This document shows positions 8,172 through 16,953 of a stretch of DNA of 64,000 bases, one piece after another. The position numbers and the translations under genes are program-made. A model generated the notes under the pieces. It had not been told where the DNA came from. It saw only the letters and a program-made list of their open reading frames with translations, and made no database searches. The DNA is from JBBRHQ01 sp963725315 (GTDB lineage Bacteria > Actinomycetota > Thermoleophilia > Solirubrobacterales > 70-9). Each line of letters begins with the position of its first letter. The stretch's first letter is position 1. The stretch spans positions 62,001-126,000 of the forward strand of contig CAVRYA010000007.1 of assembly GCA_963725315.1 (NCBI GenBank), written 5' to 3'.

Positions 8172-9632
8172 ATGGCGGCGAGATGGGCAAAGGTCGGGAT
8201 GGTTGCCGGCTGCTTGACGCTCGTCGCGGCCTCGGCGGCGATCGGACGGACGGGGGCCGGGGCCCTCGCGGGCGCCGCCGGGCAGAGCTGCGATGCCGTC
8301 TACCAGGCTCAGCCGCCACAGCCGGGCGAGCCCGCGGGCGGTGCGCCCGGGATTCCCGCCGGCTGGATGAAGGCCGCTCCGGGGCTGCTGCCCCGCCAGG
8401 TCCACTTCCGCACCCAGAGGGAGGGCTTCAACCGCCTCTATGACTTCGCCACCCGCAGGGGCGAGATCTACGCCCGCCTGCGACAGGGCGATCACCCCTG
8501 GCGCCGGCTACCGCTGCCGGCGTGCTTCGCCGGCCACGTCGCTCAGATCTCCGTCGATGACGACGAGATGATCGCGCTCGACGAGCGGCGCCATGTGTTC
8601 ACGATGAACCGGGCGCTCGACAACGGCTCCGAGTTCAGCTGGACGGGGCACTGGAGCGTGCCGCTCTGGATGGGACCCGGGCTCACCCTGCCGCCGACCA
8701 AGGCCTGGTCCTGGTCGGTGGTCTCGCCGCTGGAGGATCACAACTGGACCGATCCGGCCGGCAACCGGACGGCGATCGGGGCCGGCAAGGTCTCCCATAT
8801 CTGGGGCCTGCGCCCGGGCGGGCGGCGGCTGACCTTCTGGGACCCCTGGCTGCCGCTCGACCAGAGCTATGAGATGTGCGGGCCGCATCGGGGGCGCTTT
8901 CGCGCGGTCAACCTCTCGGCCGCCGGCTCATACGTGTTCGTGATCGGCCGCTTCGGCGACATGTTCACGCGGCTGTATGACTTCGACATCTCCGGGCACG
9001 ACCCGATCTTCTTCGACTACTCATATGAGGACCAGCGGGGAAAGGGCGATGGCGCCCCGATCCAGCTGCCGCCGGCAGGATGGACCCGACAGCCGAAGAT
9101 CCACGGCAGGATCACCTCCGCGATCTCGATCGACAAGGTCGGGGTGGACTCGGTCCACCGCATCCTTCGGGTCGAGGGCGTGCGCCGAGGGCACACCGGC
9201 TTCTGGCAGCGCGACCTCGCCTCGCCACGGGCGGAGGGGTGGCGGTTCCACCGCACCGGCGCTCCGCTGACCCGCAAGCTGCTCCCGAACCCGCCTGGGG
9301 ACACCTCGGGGCGGGGCCTGGCCCGCGGCGAGGACAGGCGCTACCGGATGCATGCCGGCCCGATCACCGCAACGCTCACCAACTACAACGTCTACTGCTC
9401 GCCGGCGACCCTGCGCTGGAAGGAGGACGGAAAGGTCCGCGATTACCGCCTCTACACCGTCGACGGGCTTCGCCAGACGCCGCGGGCGCGCGGCCTCGAC
9501 GGCGAGCCGCGGATGCAGTACGGGGAGATCAAGTGGGGACGGGGCGATTTCGAAACGGTGACGGTGGAGGCGACCCGGTCGCGGATCGAGATCCCCGAGC
9601 ACGACTGGAGGTTCGAGCATGTGCCCGGCTGA
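8172..9632 (+). CDS. Large secreted protein of unknown function
   Basis: A 486-residue protein with an N-terminal signal peptide (hydrophobic stretch VGMVAGCLTLVAASAAIG). The mature part is rich in Trp, Tyr and Asp with several loosely similar segments (RLYDFATRRGEIYARL; MFTRLYDFDISGHDP; SAISIDKVGVDSVHRILRV), which suggests a beta-propeller or other repeated beta-sheet fold. Cys residues are few and scattered. I do not recognise a family or active site. It is divergent from the gene at 8019 and is followed 15 bp later by a membrane protein on the same strand, so the two may be cotranscribed. ATG at 8172 is chosen because the signal peptide starts there. Confidence 0.65.
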   Translation: MAARWAKVGMVAGCLTLVAASAAIGRTGAGALAGAAGQSCDAVYQAQPPQPGEPAGGAPGIPAGWMKAAPGLLPRQVHFRTQREGFNRLYDFATRRGEIYARLRQGDHPWRRLPLPACFAGHVAQISVDDDEMIALDERRHVFTMNRALDNGSEFSWTGHWSVPLWMGPGLTLPPTKAWSWSVVSPLEDHNWTDPAGNRTAIGAGKVSHIWGLRPGGRRLTFWDPWLPLDQSYEMCGPHRGRFRAVNLSAAGSYVFVIGRFGDMFTRLYDFDISGHDPIFFDYSYEDQRGKGDGAPIQLPPAGWTRQPKIHGRITSAISIDKVGVDSVHRILRVEGVRRGHTGFWQRDLASPRAEGWRFHRTGAPLTRKLLPNPPGDTSGRGLARGEDRRYRMHAGPITATLTNYNVYCSPATLRWKEDGKVRDYRLYTVDGLRQTPRARGLDGEPRMQYGEIKWGRGDFETVTVEATRSRIEIPEHDWRFEHVPG

Positions 9633-9647
9633 GGGGCGGCGCGCGAC

Positions 9648-10292
9648 TTGATCCCGGCGATCACCGATGCCGCCCAGGAGGCGCTCGGCATCCTCCGCGA
9701 CGGCTCGACCTTCAGCTGGTCCACAGTGACCCTGCTGGGCCTGGTGGTCTACGTCTATGCGGTCGAGGTCGAGCGCCGCCGCTGGGACATCATCCTCGCC
9801 GGGCTCGGCTTCTGGCTGATGGACTGGTTCAACGAGCTGGTCAACTCGGCGATCTTCCACGCCAGCGACCGGGCGCCGCTCTGGGTCGTGACCGGCGACA
9901 CCAGCTACCTGATCCTGATCGGGCTCGGCATCGAGATCTCGCTGCTCTTCCTGGTCGCCGGGGTCGCCTTCGTCAAGCAGCTTCCCGCGGACCCGCAGAT
10001 GCGGATCCTCGGGGTCCCGAACCGCCTCTTCCTCGTCTTCGCCTTCTCCTGCGCCTGCGTCGCGGTCGAGCTGTTCCTGCACTCGACCGGCTACTTCAGC
10101 TGGGATTACTGGTGGTGGAACACCCCGTTCGTTCCCCTGATCATCGTCTTCGGATACATGACCTTCTTCGCGATCGCCGCCTGGATCTACGACATGGGAG
10201 ACGATCGCCGGCGCCAGCTGACGGTCGTCGGTGGCCTCGCCGCGATCGACGTCGCACTGGGGCTTGCCCTGGGGATCGCCGGCTGGCTGTGA
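9648..10292 (+). CDS. Multi-spanning membrane protein, unknown function
   Basis: A 214-residue integral membrane protein with about six hydrophobic helices, for example FSWSTVTLLGLVVYVYAV, YLILIGLGIEISLLFLVAGV, LFLVFAFSCACVAVELFL and TVVGGLAAIDVALGLALGI. The conserved-looking loops contain FWLMDWFNELVNS and STGYFSWDYWWWN. I do not recognise the family. The start is TTG at 9648, 15 bp after the stop of the secreted protein upstream. It converges with the small secreted gene at 10294, whose stop lies two bases away. Confidence 0.65.
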   Translation: MIPAITDAAQEALGILRDGSTFSWSTVTLLGLVVYVYAVEVERRRWDIILAGLGFWLMDWFNELVNSAIFHASDRAPLWVVTGDTSYLILIGLGIEISLLFLVAGVAFVKQLPADPQMRILGVPNRLFLVFAFSCACVAVELFLHSTGYFSWDYWWWNTPFVPLIIVFGYMTFFAIAAWIYDMGDDRRRQLTVVGGLAAIDVALGLALGIAGWL

Positions 10293-10293
10293 G

Positions 10294-10728
10294 CTAGGTG
10301 GGGGGACCGAAGTCGACCGGGGCGGAGCGCGCCGACCTACAGATGAATCCGGGCGTCGACTTACGCAGCGCCACGGCCACGTAATCGCCGCCCAGCCCGT
10401 CCGAGGGCATTCTGATCTCCCAGCGCCCTGTTTCATCCGTCCTGTCCGCTCCCAGGGTGACCGGCGGCTCCCCGCCGAAACGATTGATGACCCTCAGCTT
10501 CACCACGCGCCCGCGCCTGCAGCCGGCCTTCCGAGAATGGACATGCCCGAAGAAGACGAGCTCGAAGCTGCTGCTGTCGAAGCGCTCCTTGGCGCCGACC
10601 GTTGAGGGAATGCGGGGCTTGGCGATCAGGCTCGTCGGCGCCATCGCGAGAAGGATCAGGGCGGCAAGCCCCGTCACAAGGGGCGCTGCAAGGCGCGCTG
10701 CGGGTCTTGGCGATCGCCTGTATCTCAT
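10294..10728 (-). CDS. Small secreted protein with Cys-pair beta-sandwich
   Basis: About 144 residues with a signal peptide (LAAPLVTGLAALILLAMAP). The mature domain has the pattern FFGHVHSRKAGCRRGRVVKLRV ... DETGRWEIRMP ... GDYVAVALRK ... FICRSARS, two Cys bracketing an Ig-like/carboxypeptidase-regulatory-like fold that is common as secreted single domains in this group of actinobacteria. The gene at 16454 encodes a relative. ATG at 10728 is selected because it begins the signal peptide. Role unknown, possibly cell-surface. Confidence 0.6.
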   Translation of the reverse strand: MRYRRSPRPAARLAAPLVTGLAALILLAMAPTSLIAKPRIPSTVGAKERFDSSSFELVFFGHVHSRKAGCRRGRVVKLRVINRFGGEPPVTLGADRTDETGRWEIRMPSDGLGGDYVAVALRKSTPGFICRSARSAPVDFGPPT

Positions 10729-10895
10729 GGTCCGCTCGGCTGAGGCAATTCCTAGGACTCCCAACCTATCGGGGACGGCCGGTTGACTTCCCATCGCCGC
10801 TTGCAAGAGGATTGCCGGGTCGAGGACGCGGGGTGCCCGGCGGGAGGATTTCGACCTTCCGCAACTGCCGACGCGCGAAGGGGTTTCGGGTATAG

Positions 10896-11945
10896 ATGAG
10901 GCTGTCTCTGAAGGAGCGCCGGATCGCGGTCGGCACGGCCTCGTTGCTGATCGGTATCGCGCTGGCCGGCTCGCTGCTGGCCTCGCTCGCCTCGGGCTCG
11001 CGGAGGCCCGATTCCGCGGTGCGCTGCCAGGGCAAGGCGGTGACGATCAGGGGAACGCCCCACGCCGACCTGCTCTCCGGCACCAACCACCGCGACGTGA
11101 TCGCGGCTCGCGGCGGCGACGACGAGATCCACGGGAGGGGCGGCAACGACGTGATCTGCGCCGGGAGAGGCAAGGACTTCGTCTTCGGTGGGCCGGGAGG
11201 AGATCGGATCGACGGGGGCGACAACCGCGATTCGCTGCACGGCAACGAGGGCCGAGACAGGCTGCGCGGCCAGCGCGGGATCGACTACCTGGCGGGGTCG
11301 GGGGGCGGCGACCTGATCATCGGCGGCGCCGACGCCCGCACCCCGGCTGGGGCGGACATCGCGGCCTTTGCCGGCCATCTGGCCCCGGTCAGCGTCAACC
11401 TCGGCCGCGGCATCGCCCATGGCCAGGGCCTCGACCGGCTGGTCGGGATCGAGGGGGTGATGGGCTCGACCCTGCCCGACAAGATCGTCGGCGACGGCGG
11501 CGCGAACCTGCTCTCGGGCTCGGCCGACCCGGACCGGATCAGCGGCGCCGGCGGCGACGACCTGATCAACGGCGGCCCAGCCGGGGACAGGGTCCACGGC
11601 GACGGGGGGGACGACCGGATCCTCGGCTACTACGGCAACGACCGGCTCTACGGCAACCGTGGCCGCGACTCGATCGAGGGTTACAGCGGGCGCGACCTGA
11701 TCTCAGGCGGATCGGGGAACGACGAGCTTGCCGGCGACGAGGGGAACGACCGGCTGTTTGGGCTGCGCGGCGACGACCGCCTCTTCGGCGACATCCAGCC
11801 CTGCGCCGGCGCCTCCTGCGAGATCGGCGGCGAGGACCTCCTCAACGGCGGCTCCGGCGCCGAGGTGGCCGGCGACTACGGCGATGGCGGCCCCCGCCGG
11901 GACACCTGCACCAACCTCGAGCACCGGACCGCTTGTGAGCCCTGA
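10896..11945 (+). CDS. Secreted RTX-type calcium-binding repeat protein
   Basis: A 349-residue protein with an N-terminal signal/anchor helix (VGTASLLIGIALAGSLLASLA) and at least 12 nonapeptide-type repeats of the pattern GGxGxDxIxG, for example GGDDEIHGRGGNDVICAG, GGDDLINGGPAGD and GGSGNDELAGDEGND. Such repeats form a calcium-bound parallel beta-roll outside the cell. No enzymatic domain is attached, so it is probably a structural or adhesive surface protein. Four Cys residues lie in the C-terminal segment (QPCAGASCEIGG and TCTNLEHRTACEP). ATG at 10896 begins the signal sequence. Confidence 0.85.
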   Translation: MRLSLKERRIAVGTASLLIGIALAGSLLASLASGSRRPDSAVRCQGKAVTIRGTPHADLLSGTNHRDVIAARGGDDEIHGRGGNDVICAGRGKDFVFGGPGGDRIDGGDNRDSLHGNEGRDRLRGQRGIDYLAGSGGGDLIIGGADARTPAGADIAAFAGHLAPVSVNLGRGIAHGQGLDRLVGIEGVMGSTLPDKIVGDGGANLLSGSADPDRISGAGGDDLINGGPAGDRVHGDGGDDRILGYYGNDRLYGNRGRDSIEGYSGRDLISGGSGNDELAGDEGNDRLFGLRGDDRLFGDIQPCAGASCEIGGEDLLNGGSGAEVAGDYGDGGPRRDTCTNLEHRTACEP

Positions 11946-12016
11946 TTTCAGGGATCGCTGTTCGCTAGGATGCCGCACCCTTTGCACAAGCCAGGGAGAA
12001 AGGAATCCCAAAGAAG

Positions 12017-12406
12017 ATGAGAAAGAGCACGCTAAGGATCGCGATCGGCCTCGCCCTCGCGGCGATCGCCGCCACCGCGGCGCTGGCAGGGCCCGCCGGC
12101 GCGGCGCCGAGTGCCAGCGCCTCGAAGGGCTGCAACTTCGACCGCCGCGGCTACGGGCACAACATGTACCTCACAGCGCTCTCGGTGCGCCACACCTCCT
12201 GCGCCAAGGGCAAGTCGGTGGTCAACGGCTACACCAAATGCCGCTACAAGCACGGCGGGCTGAACGGCCACTGCCCCAACAAGGTGAAGCGCTTCAAGTG
12301 CGGCGAGGGCAAGCGCACCATCGCCCCCCACATCCAGTACAGCGTCAACGTCTCCTGCAAGCGCGGCTCGAGGCGGATCAAGTTCGCCTACACGCAGCAG
12401 GTCTGA
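12017..12406 (+). CDS. Small secreted Cys-rich protein
   Basis: A 129-residue protein with a clear signal peptide (IAIGLALAAIAATAALAGPAGA). The mature part has six Cys in the order C..SC..KC..HC..KC..SC, with SVRHTSCAKGKSVVNGYTKC and FKCGEGKR segments. Secreted proteins with this layout are frequent in Solirubrobacterales genomes; I know no function for them. AGGGAGAAAGGA lies upstream of the ATG. Disulfide-stabilised extracellular protein is the likely nature. Confidence 0.65.
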   Translation: MRKSTLRIAIGLALAAIAATAALAGPAGAAPSASASKGCNFDRRGYGHNMYLTALSVRHTSCAKGKSVVNGYTKCRYKHGGLNGHCPNKVKRFKCGEGKRTIAPHIQYSVNVSCKRGSRRIKFAYTQQV

Positions 12407-12470
12407 CCCTGCGAAGCGGCGGCTGGACCGAAGTCTCGGTGACACCTCCGGGCCCGATCGGGGAGACTCA

Positions 12471-13973
12471 GTGCGCCTGATGACCGCACGGAACAGCCTC
12501 GCGATCGCAGCCGGCGCAGCGGGCGTCGGAGTCGTCCTGGCGATGGTGGCCGTGACCAGCGACGGCGCCGGCCCGGCGCGATCGGCTCGGGCCGGGAAGG
12601 TCTCCTTCTCGGCACCGAGCCTCTACCCGCGCTTCGAGGCCGGGCGGCACTACTACGTGGCGAAGTGCAAGCACGGCTCGGTCAAGGTGAGGATGCGCGC
12701 CGCGGGCCCCTACCGGATCTCGGCGGGCAGCTCGACACCGCGCCCGGGGCGCTCTGTGGTCAGGCTCGGGGTCGAGCCCGGCCAGAACTTCAGGGTCAGG
12801 GTCACCCGGCACCACAAGAGGCACTCGTATGAGGTCCGCTGCCTGCCGAAGCGCTTCCCCAAGTGGCATTTCCAGCGGCTCAAGGCGAAGGCGCCGAAGC
12901 CCGGACTGATCGCGCTTGGCTCGCGGGCGGCCAAGGGGATTCCCCCGTGGGTGGCGATCTTCGACAGCTCGGGAACCCCACGCTGGTGGTATCAGTCGGG
13001 CACGCGGCCGATCAATGTTCAGGTGCTCCGGGGCGGCACCGTGGCCTGGTCGCGCGCCTACGGCGACGGCTACGGGCGCGACCCGCGCCAGGCCCAGGAG
13101 ATACACGCGCTCTCGGGCAAGCTTCTCCAGGTGCTGAGGCCCAGCAGGGGGAGGATCTCCGACCCGCACGAGCTGACCCAGGAGTCGGACCGCGATTTCC
13201 TGGTCGAGAGCTACGTGCCGCACGGTCCGGTCGATCTCAGGGCCTACGGCGGGCCGAAGCGGGCGGCAATCGTCTACCCCGAGATCCAGGAGCTGTCGCG
13301 CAAGGGCCGGCTGGTGCGGCGCTGGAGCCTGCTCCACAAGATCGCGCTCAGCGACACCGCGTCGAACTGGTGGCCCACCATCCTTGGCAACCCGCGACGC
13401 CGACGCGGCGGCCTTCCGACCTATGACGTGGTCCACGTCAACGCGATCGACCCGTGGGGCCACGAGGTGGTGGTCTCGACCCGCCACACCAACGCGATCT
13501 TCGGCTTCTCCCGCAAGACCGGCAAGATCCGCTGGAAGCTCGGCGGGACGCCCGCCCCCGAGTCTCTGACGATGAGCGGCGGCCCCTACTCGCCCGACGA
13601 GCTGTTCGGCGGCGAGCACGATGTCAGGGTCTACGGGAACGGCGCCCTCAGCGTCTTCGACAACGGCACCCTGCGCTCCCGTCCCCCGCGCGGGGTGGTC
13701 TACCGGCTGGACCTCAAGCATCGGACCGCGAAGTACATTGGGCAGCTGGTCGATCGGCGGGCCCACAGCGGGAACTGCTGCGGCTCGGTACGGGCTATCC
13801 CGGGCGGTTGGCTGGTCGGATTCGGCGACACCACCCTCGTCTCCGCCTTCAACACGCACCGCCGGGTCGCCTGGAGGCTGTGGTGGGGCAACTCATACCG
13901 CGCCGTCCCGGTGCCCAGGCGCAGGGTGACGATGCATCAGCTCGATCGCGGCCTCGAGCAGATGGAGCCCTAG
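12471..13973 (+). CDS. Arylsulfotransferase (ASST)-like secreted protein
   Basis: A 500-residue protein with a signal peptide (LAIAAGAAGVGVVLAMVAV), an N-terminal beta domain of about 110 residues with two Cys, and a C-terminal ASST-type beta-propeller. Diagnostic pieces are DPHELTQ, YDVVHVNAIDPWG, VVVSTRHTNAIFGFSRKTG, GKIRWKLGG and GGEHDVRVYGNGALSVFDNG. In true ASSTs conserved His and Arg residues transfer sulfate between phenols; homologous His residues (HEL, HVN, EHD) are present here. Actinobacterial members have not been characterised in any detail that I know. GTG start at 12471. Repeat R2a follows directly after the stop. Confidence 0.78.
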   Translation: MRLMTARNSLAIAAGAAGVGVVLAMVAVTSDGAGPARSARAGKVSFSAPSLYPRFEAGRHYYVAKCKHGSVKVRMRAAGPYRISAGSSTPRPGRSVVRLGVEPGQNFRVRVTRHHKRHSYEVRCLPKRFPKWHFQRLKAKAPKPGLIALGSRAAKGIPPWVAIFDSSGTPRWWYQSGTRPINVQVLRGGTVAWSRAYGDGYGRDPRQAQEIHALSGKLLQVLRPSRGRISDPHELTQESDRDFLVESYVPHGPVDLRAYGGPKRAAIVYPEIQELSRKGRLVRRWSLLHKIALSDTASNWWPTILGNPRRRRGGLPTYDVVHVNAIDPWGHEVVVSTRHTNAIFGFSRKTGKIRWKLGGTPAPESLTMSGGPYSPDELFGGEHDVRVYGNGALSVFDNGTLRSRPPRGVVYRLDLKHRTAKYIGQLVDRRAHSGNCCGSVRAIPGGWLVGFGDTTLVSAFNTHRRVAWRLWWGNSYRAVPVPRRRVTMHQLDRGLEQMEP

Positions 13974-14053
13974 CGGCCCCGGACGCGGGAGGCCGATCGC
14001 GAGGCCTTCAGTGATTCGGGACGCGATCGGCCGGGAGCAGAGGAGGCCGCGTC
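13974..14053 (+). repeat. Dispersed palindromic repeat R2, copy a
   Basis: An 80-bp element starting at the base after the arylsulfotransferase stop. Core: an 11-bp perfect inverted repeat GGCCGATCGCG / CGCGATCGGCC enclosing a loop that includes GTGATTCGG, with outer arms GCGGCC / GGCCGC. A near-identical copy in opposite orientation is at 28101-28184, again just after a stop codon. It could serve as a transcription terminator between two converging genes, but the conserved loop suggests a specific element. Confidence 0.8.
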
Positions 14054-14059
14054 TTATGC

Positions 14060-14812
14060 TCAGCGGAGCTTTCCGACCAGCGCCGCTCCCAGCCTGCGGT
14101 AGCCGGTGACGGAAGGGTGGACCTTGTCGGCGTTGTCTCCGGGGGCGAAGCGACCCGGGTTGCCGTGGTCGCTGAGGGTGCGGAAGAAGGGAACGATCCG
14201 GACGCCCTTGGAGCGCCCGATCGCCCGGATCGCCCGGTTCAGCCGCCGGACCTTGGCCGCCTGGGCCCGGGTCGTCTTCTCGATCGGCAGCACGTCGGCG
14301 AGCAGGACCCTGCGGACGCCGGCCCTGCGGGCCCTGCCGACCATCTCCCGGAGGTTGGCGGCGGCCACTCCGACCTGCTCGAGGGGGCTGTGCGGCAGCT
14401 CTCCCTTGTAGGCCTGGAGCAGGTCGTTGGTGCCGCCCTGGAGCAGCAGCACGTCGGCTCCTTGGGCGCAGCCGTCGAGCCGCAGCGCGATCTCGTCGGT
14501 GCGCTCGCCGGGGACGCCGCAATTGCGGAAGCGAAGGCGCGGCTCGAGGCGGTCGGCCCAGTACTCGTACTGGCTGCGCCGCGTCATCTGGCGGTGCCAG
14601 TTGCGCTTCAGCCAGGCCCGCCACTTCGGATCGGGGTCCCATCTCGGCCAGCCGGCCGTGATCGAGTCTCCGAGGGTGGCGACCAGGGGGCCGGGGCGCC
14701 CGGTCGCGCTGCCGGAGCCGGACGGGCCACCGCCGTCGCCGAGGGCGATCGCGACCGCGGAGGACGCCACTACGGCGATCGCGCCGAGGCAGATCAGCAA
14801 TCTCTTCGTCAC
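14060..14812 (-). CDS. SGNH/GDSL-family hydrolase, membrane-anchored or secreted
   Basis: About 250 residues. SGNH blocks are complete: GDSIT with catalytic Ser (block I), GVPGERTDEI (block II Gly), GGTNDLLQAY (block III Asn) and DKVHPSVTGY (block V Asp/His). An N-terminal hydrophobic helix (LLICLGAIAVVASSAVAIAL) followed by a Gly/Ser-rich linker suggests export with a membrane anchor or cleaved signal. These enzymes remove ester-linked acyl groups from carbohydrates or lipids. GTG at 14812 is used as the start; a TTG at 14800 has better spacing from GAGGGAG. It converges with the arylsulfotransferase gene across repeat R2a. Confidence 0.78.
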   Translation of the reverse strand: MTKRLLICLGAIAVVASSAVAIALGDGGGPSGSGSATGRPGPLVATLGDSITAGWPRWDPDPKWRAWLKRNWHRQMTRRSQYEYWADRLEPRLRFRNCGVPGERTDEIALRLDGCAQGADVLLLQGGTNDLLQAYKGELPHSPLEQVGVAAANLREMVGRARRAGVRRVLLADVLPIEKTTRAQAAKVRRLNRAIRAIGRSKGVRIVPFFRTLSDHGNPGRFAPGDNADKVHPSVTGYRRLGAALVGKLR

Positions 14813-14965
14813 TCCCTCACCGGCCGCGGAAGGATACAGCCAGACCCCCGGGCCACCGCGCCGCCGCTCGGGCGGACAGCGTGTAGCCTGACGGGCGATC
14901 GTTTGCCGGCTTGGCGCGGCGAGCGCGCTGCAGGGAGCGCCGGCGGGGACTGGACAGGAGGAAGA

Positions 14966-16381
14966 ATGCTGACAGGCAAGTGGATGGGCGTTCGGCTGGG
15001 GATCGCGGCGGCGACGGTCGCGCTGGGCGTCGCGGTGGCGGCACCGGCGGCGAGCGCCGGAACCCTGGTCAGGTTCGATCGGATCCAGGGAGTCGACTCT
15101 CCGGGCACCCCGGCCAAGTACGACCGCGTCGGCATCCTCAAGACCGGGCCCCGCAGGGCCCCGAACATCCTCGTCCTCAACCCCGGGACTTCCGCCAGCG
15201 CCGCCTACTTCGAGCCGCTCGCCAAGACGATCGTCTCCAAGACGAAGGGCTGGCAGGTCTGGGCCGTGGAGCGCCGCGAGAACCTGCTCGAGGACCAGTC
15301 GATCTTCAACCGCGCCAAGGCCGGCAAGGCGACCCCGCAGGAGGTCTTCGACTACTACCTCGGCTGGCTCACCGATCCGAGCATCACCAAGCACTTCCAG
15401 CTGATCCCCGACGCCGACGTCGCCTATCGCGCAGGACTGGGGGATGAAGGTCGAGATCGGCGACCTGCGCCGCGTCGTCCGGGCGGCGCAGGCGACGCGG
15501 GCGCCACGTCGTCGTCGGCGGCCACTCGCTCGGCGGCTCGATCACCACCGCCTACGCGACCTGGGACTTCAACGGCAAGCCGGGGGCGAAGGGCCTCTCC
15601 GGGCCTCGTCTACATCGACGGCGGCAGCGGCCCGACTCCGCTCGACCCCGCGAGCAGGCGACCCAGTCGCTGCAGGACCTGAATGACCTCGCCTCGCCGT
15701 GGCTGACGTTCGGCGGGATCCCGTCGCCGTTCACCGGCCTCTTCAACACCGCCGGGGCGCTGGCGGACGATCGATCGCGCCCGAACGCGCCGTCGCTGGC
15801 GTACGACTTCCCGCTGCTGCCGGCGAATCTGAAGCCGCCGGTGCTGCCGACCAACGAGGGCCAGTACGGCTACGCGCTCGACACCGAGACCTCGCCGCGC
15901 CGGGCTGGCCGCCGCCCAGGCCCACCTCGGCCACCTCGCGGCAAGCGGCAGCCCCCGCGGCTGGGTGCGGGCGGGTGAGCTGACCCCGATCCGACGCTAC
16001 GCCAAGGCGTTCGGGGGATGGGGCCTGAAGGGCCTCGACGGCACCGCCTGGTACCACCCGCTGAGGCTGACGATCGACGCCGGCGCCGTCGCGGCCGGCA
16101 ACCCGAACCCGGCGCAGGCGATCCTCAAGGTGCGGGCGATCCACGGAGACGACCTCTCCCGGAAGCTGCGGATCTATGCCTTCGGAGCGGCTCTGGGCGG
16201 GCAGCGGGTGCTCGATGCGGCCTCGGTCCTGGCCGAGCAGTCAGGCATCCCGAAGCGCAACCTGACCCTGGTCAACCGCCAGGCGACCTACGCGCACAAC
16301 GATCCCAACACGGCAGCGCCGAAGAACGCCTTCGTCAATCACTTGATCCCCTTCCTGAAGGGGATCGCTCGCGGCGGCTGA
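14966..16381 (+). pseudogene. Secreted alpha/beta hydrolase, several frameshifts
   Basis: A signal peptide (LGIAAATVALGVAVAAPAASA) and an N-terminal part (NILVLNPGTSASAAYFEPLA) are in one frame to about 15435. The nucleophile region VVVGGHSLGGSITTAYATW is in a second frame near 15510-15600, GLVYIDGGSGPTPLD is back in the first, SLQDLNDLASPWLTFGG in another, and the last 139 residues (from about 15960) contain ILKVRAIHG and a C-terminal HNDPNTAAPKNAF with the likely catalytic His. At least five one-base shifts are needed. Conserved sequence in all pieces suggests sequence error in this stretch more than genuine decay. AGGAGGAAGA precedes the ATG at 14966. Likely a secreted esterase of about 470 residues. 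Confidence 0.72.
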
Positions 16382-16404
16382 ACCGGCGGGGCGCCCCGGC
16401 GCTC

Positions 16405-16435
16405 CCACCCCGGGCAGTCGCGCTGCCCGGGGTGG
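16405..16435. terminator. Bidirectional hairpin terminator
   Basis: Perfect 13-bp inverted repeat CCACCCCGGGCAG / CTGCCCGGGGTGG with a 5-base loop (TCGCG), located between the converging hydrolase (stop 16381) and the small secreted gene (stop 16454). There is no U-tract, as is common in high-GC actinobacteria. Confidence 0.75.
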
Positions 16436-16453
16436 CGCGGAGCGTCCCTAGTC

Positions 16454-16840
16454 CTAGTGCTCGGCCGGGATCGACTTGCTCGAGTCCGGCAGGCAGCCGG
16501 GGACCTTGCCGGCCCGGGCGTAGAACTTGCCCGGCTGGAAGCCGGTGTTGCCGGTTGACCACATGTAGCGGTTGCCGTTTGCCTGCGCGATGTCCGAGCC
16601 GATCTTCGTGTCGACGCTCGGCTTCTGCTTCGAGCCCCGCTGCTTGTAGAGCCGGACGACCCGGTTGTTCGCGCATCTGCCGGGCTTCGGGCTGTAGACG
16701 TAGCCGAAGAACCCACCCGACTCGGGGATGATCGTCACCTTCGTCTTCGCGGCGCTTCGCGCGCCCGCCGAGACGATCGACCCTGCCAACCCGCCGCAGA
16801 GGGCGAGCACTGCGATCGCTGCCAAAAGCTTGCGACTCAT
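16454..16840 (-). CDS. Small secreted protein with Cys-pair beta-sandwich
   Basis: 128 residues with a signal peptide (LLAAIAVLALCGGLAGSIVSAG). The mature domain, FFGYVYSPKPGRCANNRVVRLYKQRG ... GIDIAQANG-like turn ... WSTGNTGFQPGKFYARAGKVPGCLPDSS, matches the pattern of the protein at 10294 (two Cys framing a beta-sandwich of the carboxypeptidase-regulatory type). AGGAGAAGAG immediately precedes the ATG. Exported; function unknown. Confidence 0.62.
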   Translation of the reverse strand: MSRKLLAAIAVLALCGGLAGSIVSAGARSAAKTKVTIIPESGGFFGYVYSPKPGRCANNRVVRLYKQRGSKQKPSVDTKIGSDIAQANGNRYMWSTGNTGFQPGKFYARAGKVPGCLPDSSKSIPAEH

Positions 16841-16953
16841 CTCTTCTCCTTCTCGTCCTGGCGCCTGTTTGCTCTCGCCAGGTGGGGTGACCGTACCACG
16901 CCGCCGCCGGCTCTCCGACAGGCGTCCGGCAGCTACCGTGTCGGGCGCAGACC

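Noticed and set aside
9021..10436. Long reverse-strand open frame of 471 codons opposite two forward genes
   Set aside because: It crosses the gene boundary at 9632-9648, has no conserved motif, and mirrors a forward protein with a signal peptide and one with membrane helices.
11050..11880. Repeated DNA suggestive of a repeat array
   Set aside because: These are protein-level RTX nonapeptide repeats; DNA copies are too diverged and in frame, so not a CRISPR or satellite.
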